A stretch of DNA of 46,511 nt from UBA5972 sp002430125 (GTDB taxonomy: Bacteria > Pseudomonadota > Alphaproteobacteria > Rhodobacterales > Rhodobacteraceae): the NCBI GenBank assembly GCA_937892915.1, contig CALBIC010000043.1:1-46511 (forward strand). Direction: 5' to 3'. Position numbers and translations under genes: made by a program. The first letter of the stretch is position 1. Each line of letters starts with the position of its first letter. A model generated the notes under the pieces. The model made no database searches. It was given only the letters and a program-made list of their open reading frames with translations, and was not told the origin of the DNA. This document shows positions 1 through 8,790 of this stretch, in pieces.

Positions 1-166
1 CCGAATGTGAAATGCGATGAAAAACTGTGTTTTACGCGGAAATTTCGGATCAAACCCCGAAGCGTCGCGACAAGAACATGTTTTGTCGAAAATCTACATG
101 CCGCCGGGCAGGAATCACGTTTGGGGTAAAACACCAACGTCGCCACGGGAAACAAAGGACATTACT

Positions 167-1339
167 ATGCCAGATGACCTCAGAACTGATCTTTCCAATG
201 TTCTTAAACCGGTGGAAACCGCGCGCGGTCTGCCGAATGCGCACTATACCTCGCAGGCAGTCTATGACGAGGAGCGCGACGGCGTGATGTTCGCCAACTG
301 GGCGGGGATCGGCTTTGGCTTTGATGTGCCAAACGAAGGCGACGTGATGCCGGTTGATTTTATGGGCATGCCACTGTTGATAGCCCGCGACAGTGACAGA
401 CAGGTCGGCGTGTTTCAGAACACCTGCCGGCATCGCGGTATGATCTTGGTCGAGGAAAAAACTAATGTCCGCGGCACCATCCGCTGCCCGTATCATAGCT
501 GGTGTTACGGGCTGAAAGGCGAACTGCGCTCGACCCCGCATGTTGGTGGACCGGGTCAAAACATTCACGAGAATATCAAGCGCAGCGAATTGGGCCTGAC
601 CCGCATTAGGTCTTACGTCTGGCGCGACGTGATTTATGTGAATGTTGACGGCAAAGCGCCGGAATTCGAGGTTTACGCCGCCCCATTGATGGAGCGGATG
701 AAAGCCCACGACAAACCGATGTTTCATGGCGGCGCGGGGTCCGGGTTTTCGTTTGACGTTGCCTGCAACTGGAAACTGGCGGCAGAAAATTACTGCGAAA
801 GCTATCACCTGCCATGGATCCATCCGGGGCTGAACAGTTATTCGCGGCTGGAAGATCATTATCACGTCGAAAACGACGGGTCTTTTGCCGGACAGGGCAG
901 CAAAGTCTATCGCCGGATCAAAGGCGAAAACGGCGAGATGTTCCCGGATTTTGTCGGCCTTCCGGAATGGTGGGACGAGGGCGCCGAATATCCGGTTCTG
1001 TTCCCGAATGTGCTGCTGGCGTTTCAGCGCGACCATTTCTATGCGATGCTTTTGCTGCCACAGGGCCCGGGAAAAACCATCGAGCGGACAGAATTTTTTT
1101 ACAGTTTTGATCCCGCTGACCGCCCCGACCTTGCACCGCTTCTTGCCAAGAACGCGGCCCAATGGAAATCGGTTCTGGAGGAAGATTTGTTTGTGGTTGA
1201 AGGGATGCAGCGTGGACGTCACGCAGTGCATTTTGATGGCGGTAAATTCTCGCCGGTTATGGACAATCCAACCTATGATTTCCACCGATGGGTTGCCACT
1301 CAGGTGCAAAAGGCCCGGTCGCAACACACCGCAGAATGA
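167..1339 (+). CDS. Rieske 2Fe-2S oxygenase, alpha subunit (ring-hydroxylating/N-demethylase family)
   Basis: A 390-residue terminal oxygenase of the Rieske non-heme iron family. The Rieske cluster ligands are visible as C87-x-H89 and C107-x2-H110 (CRHRG and CPYHSW). The mononuclear iron site follows, with H214 and H219 in NYCESYHLPWIHPGL and a likely Asp340 in LEEDLF. The start at 167 is chosen because AAAGGAC lies just upstream and the family N-terminus fits; an earlier in-frame ATG at 17 would add 50 atypical residues. Relatives include glycine betaine, carnitine and stachydrine demethylases and the N-methylxanthine demethylases. No ferredoxin reductase is encoded nearby, so electrons must come from elsewhere. 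It overlaps the next gene by ATGA and leads an operon with a GcvT-type demethylase and 8-oxoguanine deaminase. The family is certain; the substrate is unknown. Confidence 0.88.
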   Translation: MPDDLRTDLSNVLKPVETARGLPNAHYTSQAVYDEERDGVMFANWAGIGFGFDVPNEGDVMPVDFMGMPLLIARDSDRQVGVFQNTCRHRGMILVEEKTNVRGTIRCPYHSWCYGLKGELRSTPHVGGPGQNIHENIKRSELGLTRIRSYVWRDVIYVNVDGKAPEFEVYAAPLMERMKAHDKPMFHGGAGSGFSFDVACNWKLAAENYCESYHLPWIHPGLNSYSRLEDHYHVENDGSFAGQGSKVYRRIKGENGEMFPDFVGLPEWWDEGAEYPVLFPNVLLAFQRDHFYAMLLLPQGPGKTIERTEFFYSFDPADRPDLAPLLAKNAAQWKSVLEEDLFVVEGMQRGRHAVHFDGGKFSPVMDNPTYDFHRWVATQVQKARSQHTAE

Positions 1340-1563
1340 GTGTCGAAGACATTGACCGCGCCTTGCTGGAGGCCCATGCTGCGGATGACAGGCCTGAACT
1401 TGTTGCGCTTTACCGACAGGCAGGTGACATGATGTTAGCTGCCGATCGCGTTGGCGCCGGGTGCTTTTATCTGACGCATGCCTATATTTTCGCCCTTGAT
1501 TGCGGTGCGCCAGAAGCTGCGGCAATTCACCAAACCCTCGTGGCTTATGGACGCGAAGAATAA
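1336..1563 (+). CDS. Small conserved-looking protein, 75 aa, unknown function
   Basis: A 75-residue protein whose ATG overlaps the stop of the Rieske gene (ATGA), so translation is probably coupled. It looks all-helical and mildly acidic, with alternating Ala/Leu-rich segments (ALLEAHAADDRP, LYRQAGDMMLAADR) reminiscent of a short TPR-like helical hairpin. It has no signal peptide, membrane segment or metal motif. Its place between an oxygenase lacking a visible reductase partner and a flavoprotein demethylase suggests an accessory role, which is inference only. I do not recognise the family. Confidence 0.7.
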   Translation: MSVEDIDRALLEAHAADDRPELVALYRQAGDMMLAADRVGAGCFYLTHAYIFALDCGAPEAAAIHQTLVAYGREE

Positions 1564-1608
1564 CAAATGTCTGGCGCAACCAGCGCTTTTTGACCCGGAG
1601 AATGACTT

Positions 1609-4029
1609 ATGAAAACCCATGCACAAGCCGTTGTTATCGGCGGCGGTTTGGTCGGATGCTCGATCCTTTACCACCTCGCGAAATTGGGCTGGAAAGATGT
1701 CGTACTGCTTGAGCGGGACGAACTGACATCGGGGTCGACTTGGCATGCGGCTGCAGGTCTGCACGGGCTTCATGATAATAACAATGTCTCGAAGCTGCAG
1801 TATTATACGATGAAGCTTTATAAGGAACTTGAGGCGGAAACCGGGCAAGGCTGTGGTGTGTTCCAGCCGGGTGCGATCTATTTGGCGCAAACCGAAGATC
1901 GCGTGCATCAGTTGCGCCTTCAGGTTGCCAAAGCACGGTATTTCAACGCGGATTTTTATGAAATCAGCCGCGATCAGGCGGAAGAAATGCATCCCTTGGC
2001 GAATTTTGACGGAGTCAAATATTTTGCCTTCGAGGCCGATGGTGGCAATGTCGATCCCTCGGGTGTGACCATGGCCTATGCGGCGGGTGCGCGGAGACTT
2101 GGCGCTGAAATCAACCGCTTCACGCCAGTGACGGCAACTGTTCCGCAAGCGGATGGAACATGGATTGTTGAAACCCCAAAGGGCAATATTCACACCGAAT
2201 GGGTGGTGAATGTCGCGGGTTTATGGGGGCGCGAAGTGGCAGCGCTGGCAGGATTTGAATTGCCCTTGTTGCCGACCCAGCACCAGTATTTTGTCACCGA
2301 AACCATTCCTGAAATCGCCGCTTTAAGCAAACGCCTGCCGTCAATCGCCGATCGGGACGCGGAATATTACATGCGTCAGGAAGGTCAGGGTCTGCTGATC
2401 GGTGCTTACGAAAAAGACATGCGGTTCTGGGCTGAAGAAGGCACGCCGCAAGGGTTCGGGCATGAACTGTTCGCCGATGATCTTGACCGGATCATGGATA
2501 ATGTCATGCGCGCAATGACCCGTGTGCCGGTGGCTGAAACCGCTGGAGTGAAACGGGTGATCAACGGGCCGATGATCTGGTCACCTGACAGTGCAGCACT
2601 TTATGGGCCGGTGCCGGAACTCAGCAACTATTTCTGCTGTAACGGCATTATTCCGGGCTTTTCGCAATCTGGCGGGTTGGGCCTGATGTCAGCCCAATGG
2701 ATCATCCACGGTGAACCTGAATACGACATGTTCGCCTGGGACCTAAGTCGCTTTGGCCATTGGGCCAACAAGGCGTTCACCAAAGCGCGGGTTGGTGATC
2801 AATATGCCAACCGTTTCAAAATCCATTTCCCTTATGAAGAACGCGAAGTCGGCCGGCCAATGCGCAAGCGCCCGGCCTATGCGCGGCAAAAGGAAATGGG
2901 TGCGGTTTTCGGGCTGAACTATGGCTGGGAACATCCCTTGTGGTACGCGCCAGCGGGGACGGAGGCGGTCGAGACATATGGCTTTACCCGCCAAAACTGG
3001 TTCGAACCAGTGCGGGCTGAATGTCTGGCGCTGCGAAACGGTGTGGGCCTGATTGACGTGTCGAACTTCGGCAAATACCAGATCAAAGGTGCCGGGGCGC
3101 GTGAATGGTTGGACAAGGTGGTGGCCAATAATGTGCCGACTGAAATTGGCCGTTCCTGCCTGACACCGCTGATCGGGGTGCGCGGCGGTATTGCCGGTGA
3201 TTTCACCATTACGATGCTGGGCGAGGATCACTATTTCATGGTCGGTTCGGGCATCGCCGAACGCTATCACCAGCGCTATTTCAAAGAAGTCGCGCGCCCG
3301 ACTACCGTTGAGTTTACCAGCCTGACCGAAGCGATGGTCGGCTTTAACGTGGCAGGTCCGAAATCACGCGAATTGCTGGGGCGCCTCACGCAGGCCAATC
3401 TGTCCAATGAGGCGTGGAAATTCATGCGATCAGCCCAGATTGCTGTGGCCGGGATCGACGCTGTGGCAATCCGTGTCAGTTTCACCGGCGATCTGGGCTG
3501 GGAGATTTATGTCGCCCAAGCAGAGCAGGTCAAGTTGCTGGATGCGCTGCTGGAAGCAGGTCGTGACCTTGGGGTTCGTCCGGTTGGCGGGCGGGCGTTA
3601 TTAAGCCTTCGGGTGGAAAAAGGGTATGGGTCATGGGGCCGGGAATATTCGCCGGAATATTGGCCACAAGAAGTGGGCTTGGCGCGTCTGATCAAGATGG
3701 ATAAGCCTGAATTTTTGGGCAAGAACGCCTATGCCGCCTTGGCCGCAAAAGCACCGCGTGAACAATTGGTGATGCTTGAAATTGAAGCGATTGAGGCGGA
3801 TGCGGTTGGCGGCGAGCCGATATTTGCGCCAGACGGTACGCCGGTTGGGCGGGTGTCTTCAGGGGCTTACGGGTTCACGGTAAATAAATCTCTGGCACTG
3901 GGTTTTGTCAAAACTGCCTATGCGGCGGCAGGAACGGTTTTGGAAGTGGCCGTGTTGGGTCGGCCTCATAAAGGGGTTGTATTGGCCGAAGCGGCGTTTG
4001 ATCCTAAGGGCGAACGTTTGCGGGCCTGA
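1609..4029 (+). CDS. FAD-dependent demethylase, DMGDH/sarcosine dehydrogenase type, with GcvT domain
   Basis: An 806-residue protein with the two-part layout of dimethylglycine and sarcosine dehydrogenases. Residues 1-380 are a DAO-type FAD domain, with the dinucleotide motif GGGLVG at 11-16 and SGSTWHAAAGL, whose H46 matches the histidine that binds FAD covalently in DMGDH. A short FAO-type linker follows, then the aminomethyltransferase (GcvT) fold from about 430 to the C-terminus, expected to pass the released one-carbon unit to tetrahydrofolate. Such enzymes oxidatively remove N-methyl groups. It starts 45 bp after the 75-residue gene with GGAG upstream and ends 69 bp before the 8-oxoguanine deaminase, so it is most likely in the same operon. 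The usual annotation would be dimethylglycine dehydrogenase, but the context leaves the substrate open. Confidence 0.88.
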   Translation: MKTHAQAVVIGGGLVGCSILYHLAKLGWKDVVLLERDELTSGSTWHAAAGLHGLHDNNNVSKLQYYTMKLYKELEAETGQGCGVFQPGAIYLAQTEDRVHQLRLQVAKARYFNADFYEISRDQAEEMHPLANFDGVKYFAFEADGGNVDPSGVTMAYAAGARRLGAEINRFTPVTATVPQADGTWIVETPKGNIHTEWVVNVAGLWGREVAALAGFELPLLPTQHQYFVTETIPEIAALSKRLPSIADRDAEYYMRQEGQGLLIGAYEKDMRFWAEEGTPQGFGHELFADDLDRIMDNVMRAMTRVPVAETAGVKRVINGPMIWSPDSAALYGPVPELSNYFCCNGIIPGFSQSGGLGLMSAQWIIHGEPEYDMFAWDLSRFGHWANKAFTKARVGDQYANRFKIHFPYEEREVGRPMRKRPAYARQKEMGAVFGLNYGWEHPLWYAPAGTEAVETYGFTRQNWFEPVRAECLALRNGVGLIDVSNFGKYQIKGAGAREWLDKVVANNVPTEIGRSCLTPLIGVRGGIAGDFTITMLGEDHYFMVGSGIAERYHQRYFKEVARPTTVEFTSLTEAMVGFNVAGPKSRELLGRLTQANLSNEAWKFMRSAQIAVAGIDAVAIRVSFTGDLGWEIYVAQAEQVKLLDALLEAGRDLGVRPVGGRALLSLRVEKGYGSWGREYSPEYWPQEVGLARLIKMDKPEFLGKNAYAALAAKAPREQLVMLEIEAIEADAVGGEPIFAPDGTPVGRVSSGAYGFTVNKSLALGFVKTAYAAAGTVLEVAVLGRPHKGVVLAEAAFDPKGERLRA

Positions 4030-4098
4030 CGGCACGCGGGGGGACTTTGCCCTCTTGCGACCCCACAGGATAATTGGAAAGAAAAAGGCGGGCAGGGC

Positions 4099-5430
4099 AT
4101 GATATTGATCAAGGGCGCGGATGTCGTTGTGACAATGGATGCCAAACGGCGCGAGCTTGCCGGGGCTGATATTCTGATCGATGACGGCATGATCAAAGCC
4201 GTCGGTTTTGATCTTGGGCCAGCCGATGTGGTGGTCCACGCCAAGGGCTGTGTGGTGACGCCGGGTCTGGTGAACACCCATCACCATCTGTACCAAACCC
4301 TGACGCGCGCAGTGCCGGGCGGTCAGGACGCATTGCTGTTTGGCTGGCTGAAAACCCTCTATCCGATCTGGGCACGTATGGGGCCTGAAGAGATGTTTAT
4401 CTCCGCCCAAATCGGATTGGCAGAACTGGCGTTGTCCGGATGCAGTTTGTCGTCGGATCACCTGTACCTTTACCCGAACGGCGTGCGGCTTGAAGATACA
4501 ATTCACGCGGCCAGCGAGCTTGGCCTGCGCTTTCACGCCACCCGTGGTGCGATGAGCATTGGCGAAAGCAACGATGGCTTGCCGCCCGATAGCCTCGTGG
4601 AACGCGAGGCTGATATCCTGAATGACAGCATCCGGGTGATTGATGCCTTTCACGACAAACGTGACGGCGCAATGACCCGCATCGGTATTGCTCCCTGCTC
4701 GCCGTTTTCCGTCAGTCGCGACTTGATGCGCGATGCAGCAGTGCTGGCGCGCGACAAAGGCGTGATGCTGCACACCCATCTGGCCGAAAATGACGAGGAC
4801 ATTGCCTATAGTCTGGCGAAATTCGGCTGCCGCCCCGGGCAATATGCCGAGGATTTGGGCTGGACTGGCGATGATGTCTGGCACGCGCATTGCGTCAAGC
4901 TGGATCAGGCCGAGATTGATCTTTTTGCCCGCAGTAAAACCGGGATCGCGCACTGTCCCTGTTCGAATTGCCGCTTGGGGTCCGGGATCGCGCCAGTGCG
5001 CCGAATGCGGGACGCGGGCGTTAAGGTTGGGCTGGGGGTTGACGGGTCAGCAAGCAATGACAGTGGCGATCTGATTGCCGAGGCACGAATGGCGATGTTG
5101 TTGCAGCGGGTGGCCAACGGGGCGGATGCGATGAGTGCCCGCGAAACTCTGGAGATCGCCACACTGGGCGGGGCTAAGGTTCTGGGTCGTGCTGACTGCG
5201 GGCGGATCGAGGCGGGCAAACGCGCTGATATTGCGATTTGGGATATGTCGGGGATTAACACTGCCGGGTCATGGGATCCGGTTGCAGCATTGGTGCTGTG
5301 CGGCCCACACCGCGTGCGGGATCTGTTTGTTGAAGGGCGGCAGATTGTGCGCGATGGGCAGATCACCACGATTGAACTTGGGCGCGCAATCGAAACCCAG
5401 AACCGTTTGGCCGCCAAGCTGGCATTGTGA
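4099..5430 (+). CDS. 8-oxoguanine deaminase (amidohydrolase)
   Basis: A 443-residue amidohydrolase of the 8-oxoguanine deaminase / hydroxydechloroatrazine hydrolase group, expected to convert 8-oxoguanine to uric acid and ammonia. Metal and catalytic residues are present: H61 and H63 in NTHHHLYQ, H225 and H227 in LHTHLAEND, H262 in WHAHCVKLD and D315 in VDGSASND. The segment SSDHLYLYPNG is typical of this subgroup rather than of guanine deaminase. GGCAGGG precedes the ATG. It is the last gene of the Rieske-GcvT operon and is followed by a hairpin terminator shared with the convergent nucleobase permease. The amidohydrolase fold is certain; substrate specificity is a good but unproven assignment. 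Confidence 0.85.
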   Translation: MILIKGADVVVTMDAKRRELAGADILIDDGMIKAVGFDLGPADVVVHAKGCVVTPGLVNTHHHLYQTLTRAVPGGQDALLFGWLKTLYPIWARMGPEEMFISAQIGLAELALSGCSLSSDHLYLYPNGVRLEDTIHAASELGLRFHATRGAMSIGESNDGLPPDSLVEREADILNDSIRVIDAFHDKRDGAMTRIGIAPCSPFSVSRDLMRDAAVLARDKGVMLHTHLAENDEDIAYSLAKFGCRPGQYAEDLGWTGDDVWHAHCVKLDQAEIDLFARSKTGIAHCPCSNCRLGSGIAPVRRMRDAGVKVGLGVDGSASNDSGDLIAEARMAMLLQRVANGADAMSARETLEIATLGGAKVLGRADCGRIEAGKRADIAIWDMSGINTAGSWDPVAALVLCGPHRVRDLFVEGRQIVRDGQITTIELGRAIETQNRLAAKLAL

Positions 5431-5457
5431 AACCTGTCAGCCCTCGCACCATATGAA

Positions 5458-5513
5458 AAAGCCGCCCCGAAGGGCGGCTTTCAAAGAAAAGGCGTCAGCC
5501 CCCGCAGGGGCTG
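5458..5513. terminator. Bidirectional terminator with two tandem hairpins
   Basis: A perfect 10-bp stem AAAGCCGCCC/GGGCGGCTTT with a CGAA loop lies at 5458-5481. A second 7-bp stem CAGCCCC/GGGGCTG with a CGCA loop lies at 5496-5513. They sit between two convergent genes, and A/T runs flank the first stem on both sides, as expected for a terminator working in both directions. Confidence 0.8.
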
Positions 5514-5522
5514 TCCGCTTGG

Positions 5523-6866
5523 TTAGTCGTCTGTTTCGGGGATCACAAGGTTCAGCACCACTGCGATAATGGCCGCAGGCAACAGGCCTGACGTCATCAG
5601 AATCGATGCGGTTTTGCCCAGATGCTGCAAGGCTTCCGGCACCATTTGCAGCCCCAGACCAATCGACAACGACACCGCAAAGATCATCATGTTGCGGCGG
5701 TTCCAGTTAACACCTGACAGCATATTCACACCTGATGCAGCAACCATGCCGAACATTACGATCACACCGCCGCCCAAAACGTTGATCGGTACTGTGTTGA
5801 TGATCGCGCCAACTTTTGGGATCAGACCCGCAGCAATCAGGAACACGGCCCCGATTGAAACGACATGGCGGCTCATCACACCGGTCATCGCGACCAGTCC
5901 GACATTCTGGCTGAACGAGGTGTTCGGCAACCCGCCAAAAATCCCGGCAATCGCCGTTCCCAAACCATCAGCGAAGGTCGCACCAGTGATTTCCTTGTCG
6001 GTTGCTTCGCGGCCTGCGCCACCTTTGGTGATACCGGACACGTCGCCTACGGTTTCAATCGCGGACACAACTGCCATCAGACACATCCCGACAACAATGG
6101 CCCAGTTCAGTTCAAAACCCCATTTGAACGGCAGTGGAATCTGGAACATGCCAGCCCGGCCTATGTTGCCAAAGTTCACTTGTCCCATGAGGTAAGCGAC
6201 AATATAACCGGCGATTATGCCGATCAAGACCGCCGCCACAGACATGAAACCCTTGGTGAAGAACTTGACACCCATCGTCACGATGATCACCACAAGCGCT
6301 GGTATCCACATCGCCATCGAGCCAAAAACAGGCTTGCCCATGTTCGGAACACCACCGGCGGCATATTGAATGCCAACCTTAACCAAGGCCAACCCGATCA
6401 TCAGCACGATCAGACCTGTCACCAACGGTGGCAGGGCAAACCGGATGCGTCCGACAATGAACCCTAGGCAGAAATGAAAACACCCGCCCAGAAACACGCC
6501 GGTCATAAGGCCGGGCAATCCCGCCGTGCCGAGACCAAGGACGGCTGGAATCATGATCGGCACAAAGGCAAAGCTGGTGCCTTGCACGATTGGCAAACGA
6601 CCCCCAATCGGGCCTATACCGATGGTTTGAATCAGCGTGGCGATACCCGCAAAAAACATCGACATCTGGATCATGTAAGTCATGTCCGGAAAGCCGAGCG
6701 CACCTTGATCCGAGCCAAATCCGATACCGGCAGCACCGGCGACGATGATCGCGGGCGTTACGTTTGACACGAACATCGCCAGAACATGTTGCAGGCCAAG
6801 GGGAATGGCTTGCCCTATCGGCGGCATCTTATCCGGATCTTTTGAATGGAAACTTGATTTTGACAT
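5523..6866 (-). CDS. NCS2-family nucleobase:cation symporter (uracil/xanthine/urate permease type)
   Basis: A 447-residue inner-membrane permease with about 12-14 hydrophobic segments. The NCS2 signature is readable as SQNVGLVAMTGVMSRHVV, and the conserved ETVGDVSG segment lies before it. Members take up uracil, xanthine, uric acid or related bases with protons or sodium. The ATG follows a very strong ribosome binding site (AAGGAGGGACTAT). It converges on the 8-oxoguanine deaminase operon, and guanine deaminase lies 4 kb away, so a purine substrate is more likely than uracil. The leader upstream contains two folded elements that could control expression. Confidence 0.9.
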   Translation of the reverse strand: MSKSSFHSKDPDKMPPIGQAIPLGLQHVLAMFVSNVTPAIIVAGAAGIGFGSDQGALGFPDMTYMIQMSMFFAGIATLIQTIGIGPIGGRLPIVQGTSFAFVPIMIPAVLGLGTAGLPGLMTGVFLGGCFHFCLGFIVGRIRFALPPLVTGLIVLMIGLALVKVGIQYAAGGVPNMGKPVFGSMAMWIPALVVIIVTMGVKFFTKGFMSVAAVLIGIIAGYIVAYLMGQVNFGNIGRAGMFQIPLPFKWGFELNWAIVVGMCLMAVVSAIETVGDVSGITKGGAGREATDKEITGATFADGLGTAIAGIFGGLPNTSFSQNVGLVAMTGVMSRHVVSIGAVFLIAAGLIPKVGAIINTVPINVLGGGVIVMFGMVAASGVNMLSGVNWNRRNMMIFAVSLSIGLGLQMVPEALQHLGKTASILMTSGLLPAAIIAVVLNLVIPETDD

Positions 6867-6887
6867 ATAGTCCCTCCTTTTGTTTCA

Positions 6888-6957
6888 GCTGCCTCTTGGC
6901 GGGCAGCATGCTTTGGACACGCCTGTTTGGCGCGTTTCCGAAAGGGAACCTGTGTCC
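6888..6957 (-). promoter_or_regulatory. Structured 5' leader of the NCS2 permease, candidate riboswitch
   Basis: On the permease mRNA, positions 6957 down to 6915 can form a compact three-way junction. The closing stem GGACAC/GTGTCC holds two small hairpins, TTCC-CTTTC-GGAA and CGCC-AAACA-GGCG. About 7 nt further on, positions 6907-6888 form a second hairpin, GCTGCC/GGCAGC, ending about 8 nt before the AAGGAGGG ribosome binding site. A folded domain followed by a hairpin next to the Shine-Dalgarno is the usual layout of a translational riboswitch. Purine-sensing classes (for example the NMT1/xanthine type) are known before NCS2 permeases. Class membership is not established here. Confidence 0.4.
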
Positions 6958-7161
6958 ATATGTAGTGAAAAGCAAGATAATTCGACGAAATATGCGCAAT
7001 TTGGCGGCTTTTGCCAGAAACGTATGCCGTGAAAACCCATGTTCCATGACCACAATGGTGTTGGCTGTCGCCCGTGTGCTTTTGTGCATCAGTTAACGGT
7101 TGTCGACTCGGCGTCAGGCATGCAGGATCAGTGACGAAACAGGTTCGGGAGAATGAGTGCA

Positions 7162-8790
7162 ATGCTTGGTAAAATGATGAATAAACCGCTGTTAATCAGT
7201 TCGCTGATTGAACATGCGGGGCGCTATCACGGCAAAACCGAAGTGGTGTCCGTCGAGACTTCCGGTGGAATGACCAGGTCAAATTGGGGCGAAGTGGCGC
7301 AGAACGCCCTCAGACTTGCCTCGGCGCTGGACAAATTGGGTGTCTCGCATGGTGCGCGCTGTGCCACGATCGCGTGGAACAATGTGCGCCACCTGGAAAT
7401 CTATTTTGGTGTCGCTGGCAGTGGGCGGGTGACGCACACCATCAATCCCCGGCTGTTTCCTGAACAGTTGATTTACGTGATGAACCATGCCGCCGACGAA
7501 ATTCTGTTGTTGGACCGAACCTTCCTGCCAGTGGCCGAAAAGCTGCGCGAGCATTTGAAAACCATCAAACACGTGATTTTGCTTGGCCCCCGCGACGAAG
7601 AAGCCGCGGCGATGGTTGACGGGCTTTTGTTCTATGACGAACTGCTTGAAACTGGCGACCCGGCCTATCAGTGGCCTGAATTTGACGAAAACTCGGCTGC
7701 AAGTCTTTGTTACACTTCGGGTACAACCGGCAACCCCAAGGGGGTTCTTTATTCGCACCGGTCTACGATGATCCATTCGCTTGCCGGTAATCAGCCCGAC
7801 CTGATGTGTATCTCGGCGCGCGATACGGTCCTGCCGGTTGTGCCGATGTTCCATGTCGGTGCATGGGGTGTTCCGTTCATTACGGCACTGTCTGGCGCAA
7901 AGCTTGTTTTGCCGGGGCCGGGGCTGGATGGGGCCAGTCTGGTCAAGCTGATTGACGGCGAACAAGTGTCCATCGCCCTTGGGGTGCCAACGATCTGGCT
8001 TGGTTTGCTTGGCGCGCTGGAGGCGACTGGAAGCAAGGCCGCCAGTCTGAAGCGCACGGTTGTTGGTGGCTCGGCTTTGCCGCCGTCAATGATCGCTGAA
8101 TTCCGCGATAAGTATGGCACTGACCTGATTCACGCGTGGGGGATGACCGAAACCAGCCCGCTGGGGTCGATGAACCAATTGCTGCAAAAGCATAACGCTT
8201 TATCCGCTGCAGAACAGGCGCAGATCAGGCTGGGGCAGGGACGCGCTCCTTGGGGTGTGGAATTGCGGCTGGTCGATGAGGCCGGGGCGATTTTGCCGGA
8301 AGATGGGAAAACCCAAGGCGCTCTGCAAATTCGAGGATATTGGATTGTTGATAGCTATTTCGGTCAGGACAAAAATGCTCTGACCGCTGACGGCTGGTTT
8401 GACACTGGTGATGTCGCAACGATTGATGCTGACGGCTATATGATCATCCGTGACCGCGCCAAAGATATCATCAAATCCGGCGGCGAATGGATTTCGACGG
8501 TCGAGCTTGAGAATATCGCGATTTCACATCCCGGTGTGAGCAACGCGGCTACAATCGCTGCACGCCATGTGAAATGGGACGAACGCCCGGTTCTGATTGC
8601 GGTCAAAGCTGCTGGCGCCAACCCGACCGAGGCCGAGTTGAAGGCGTGGTATGACGGCAAAATCGCATCATGGCAGGTGCCTGACAAAGTGATCTTTGTT
8701 GATGAACTGCCGATCGGGGCCACTGGCAAGGTGCTGAAAAACAAACTGCGCGAGTTATATGGTGACGTTTTGATCGATGCTGCGGAATGA
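7162..8790 (+). CDS. Acyl-CoA ligase, DmdB-like (AMP-forming)
   Basis: A 542-residue ANL-superfamily ligase that activates a carboxylic acid to its CoA thioester through an acyl-adenylate. The AMP-binding motif is YTSGTTGNPKG; later motifs include WGMTETSP, GWFDTGD and KDIIKSGGEW, with a C-terminal lysine in GATGKVLK. The N-terminus (MLGKMMNKPLLISSLIEHA) closely resembles roseobacter methylmercaptopropionyl-CoA ligase (DmdB) and related medium-chain ligases. ATG 7162 has GGGAGA at good spacing, whereas ATG 7153 lies directly against that site. It overlaps the downstream aldehyde-dehydrogenase-fold gene by ATGA. The acid used is not determined; dmdA, dmdC and dmdD are absent here. Confidence 0.85.
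   Translation: MLGKMMNKPLLISSLIEHAGRYHGKTEVVSVETSGGMTRSNWGEVAQNALRLASALDKLGVSHGARCATIAWNNVRHLEIYFGVAGSGRVTHTINPRLFPEQLIYVMNHAADEILLLDRTFLPVAEKLREHLKTIKHVILLGPRDEEAAAMVDGLLFYDELLETGDPAYQWPEFDENSAASLCYTSGTTGNPKGVLYSHRSTMIHSLAGNQPDLMCISARDTVLPVVPMFHVGAWGVPFITALSGAKLVLPGPGLDGASLVKLIDGEQVSIALGVPTIWLGLLGALEATGSKAASLKRTVVGGSALPPSMIAEFRDKYGTDLIHAWGMTETSPLGSMNQLLQKHNALSAAEQAQIRLGQGRAPWGVELRLVDEAGAILPEDGKTQGALQIRGYWIVDSYFGQDKNALTADGWFDTGDVATIDADGYMIIRDRAKDIIKSGGEWISTVELENIAISHPGVSNAATIAARHVKWDERPVLIAVKAAGANPTEAELKAWYDGKIASWQVPDKVIFVDELPIGATGKVLKNKLRELYGDVLIDAAE

Noticed and set aside
50..1579. Long open frame of 509 codons on the minus strand over the Rieske gene
   Set aside because: It is antisense to a gene with clear Rieske and iron motifs, has no recognisable domain and no ribosome binding site. 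It is a by-product of codon bias.
5569..6467. Plus-strand open frames of about 200 codons inside the permease gene
   Set aside because: They are rich in His/Pro or Thr/Ile repeats typical of antisense translation of membrane genes, and the NCS2 protein on the other strand is unambiguous.
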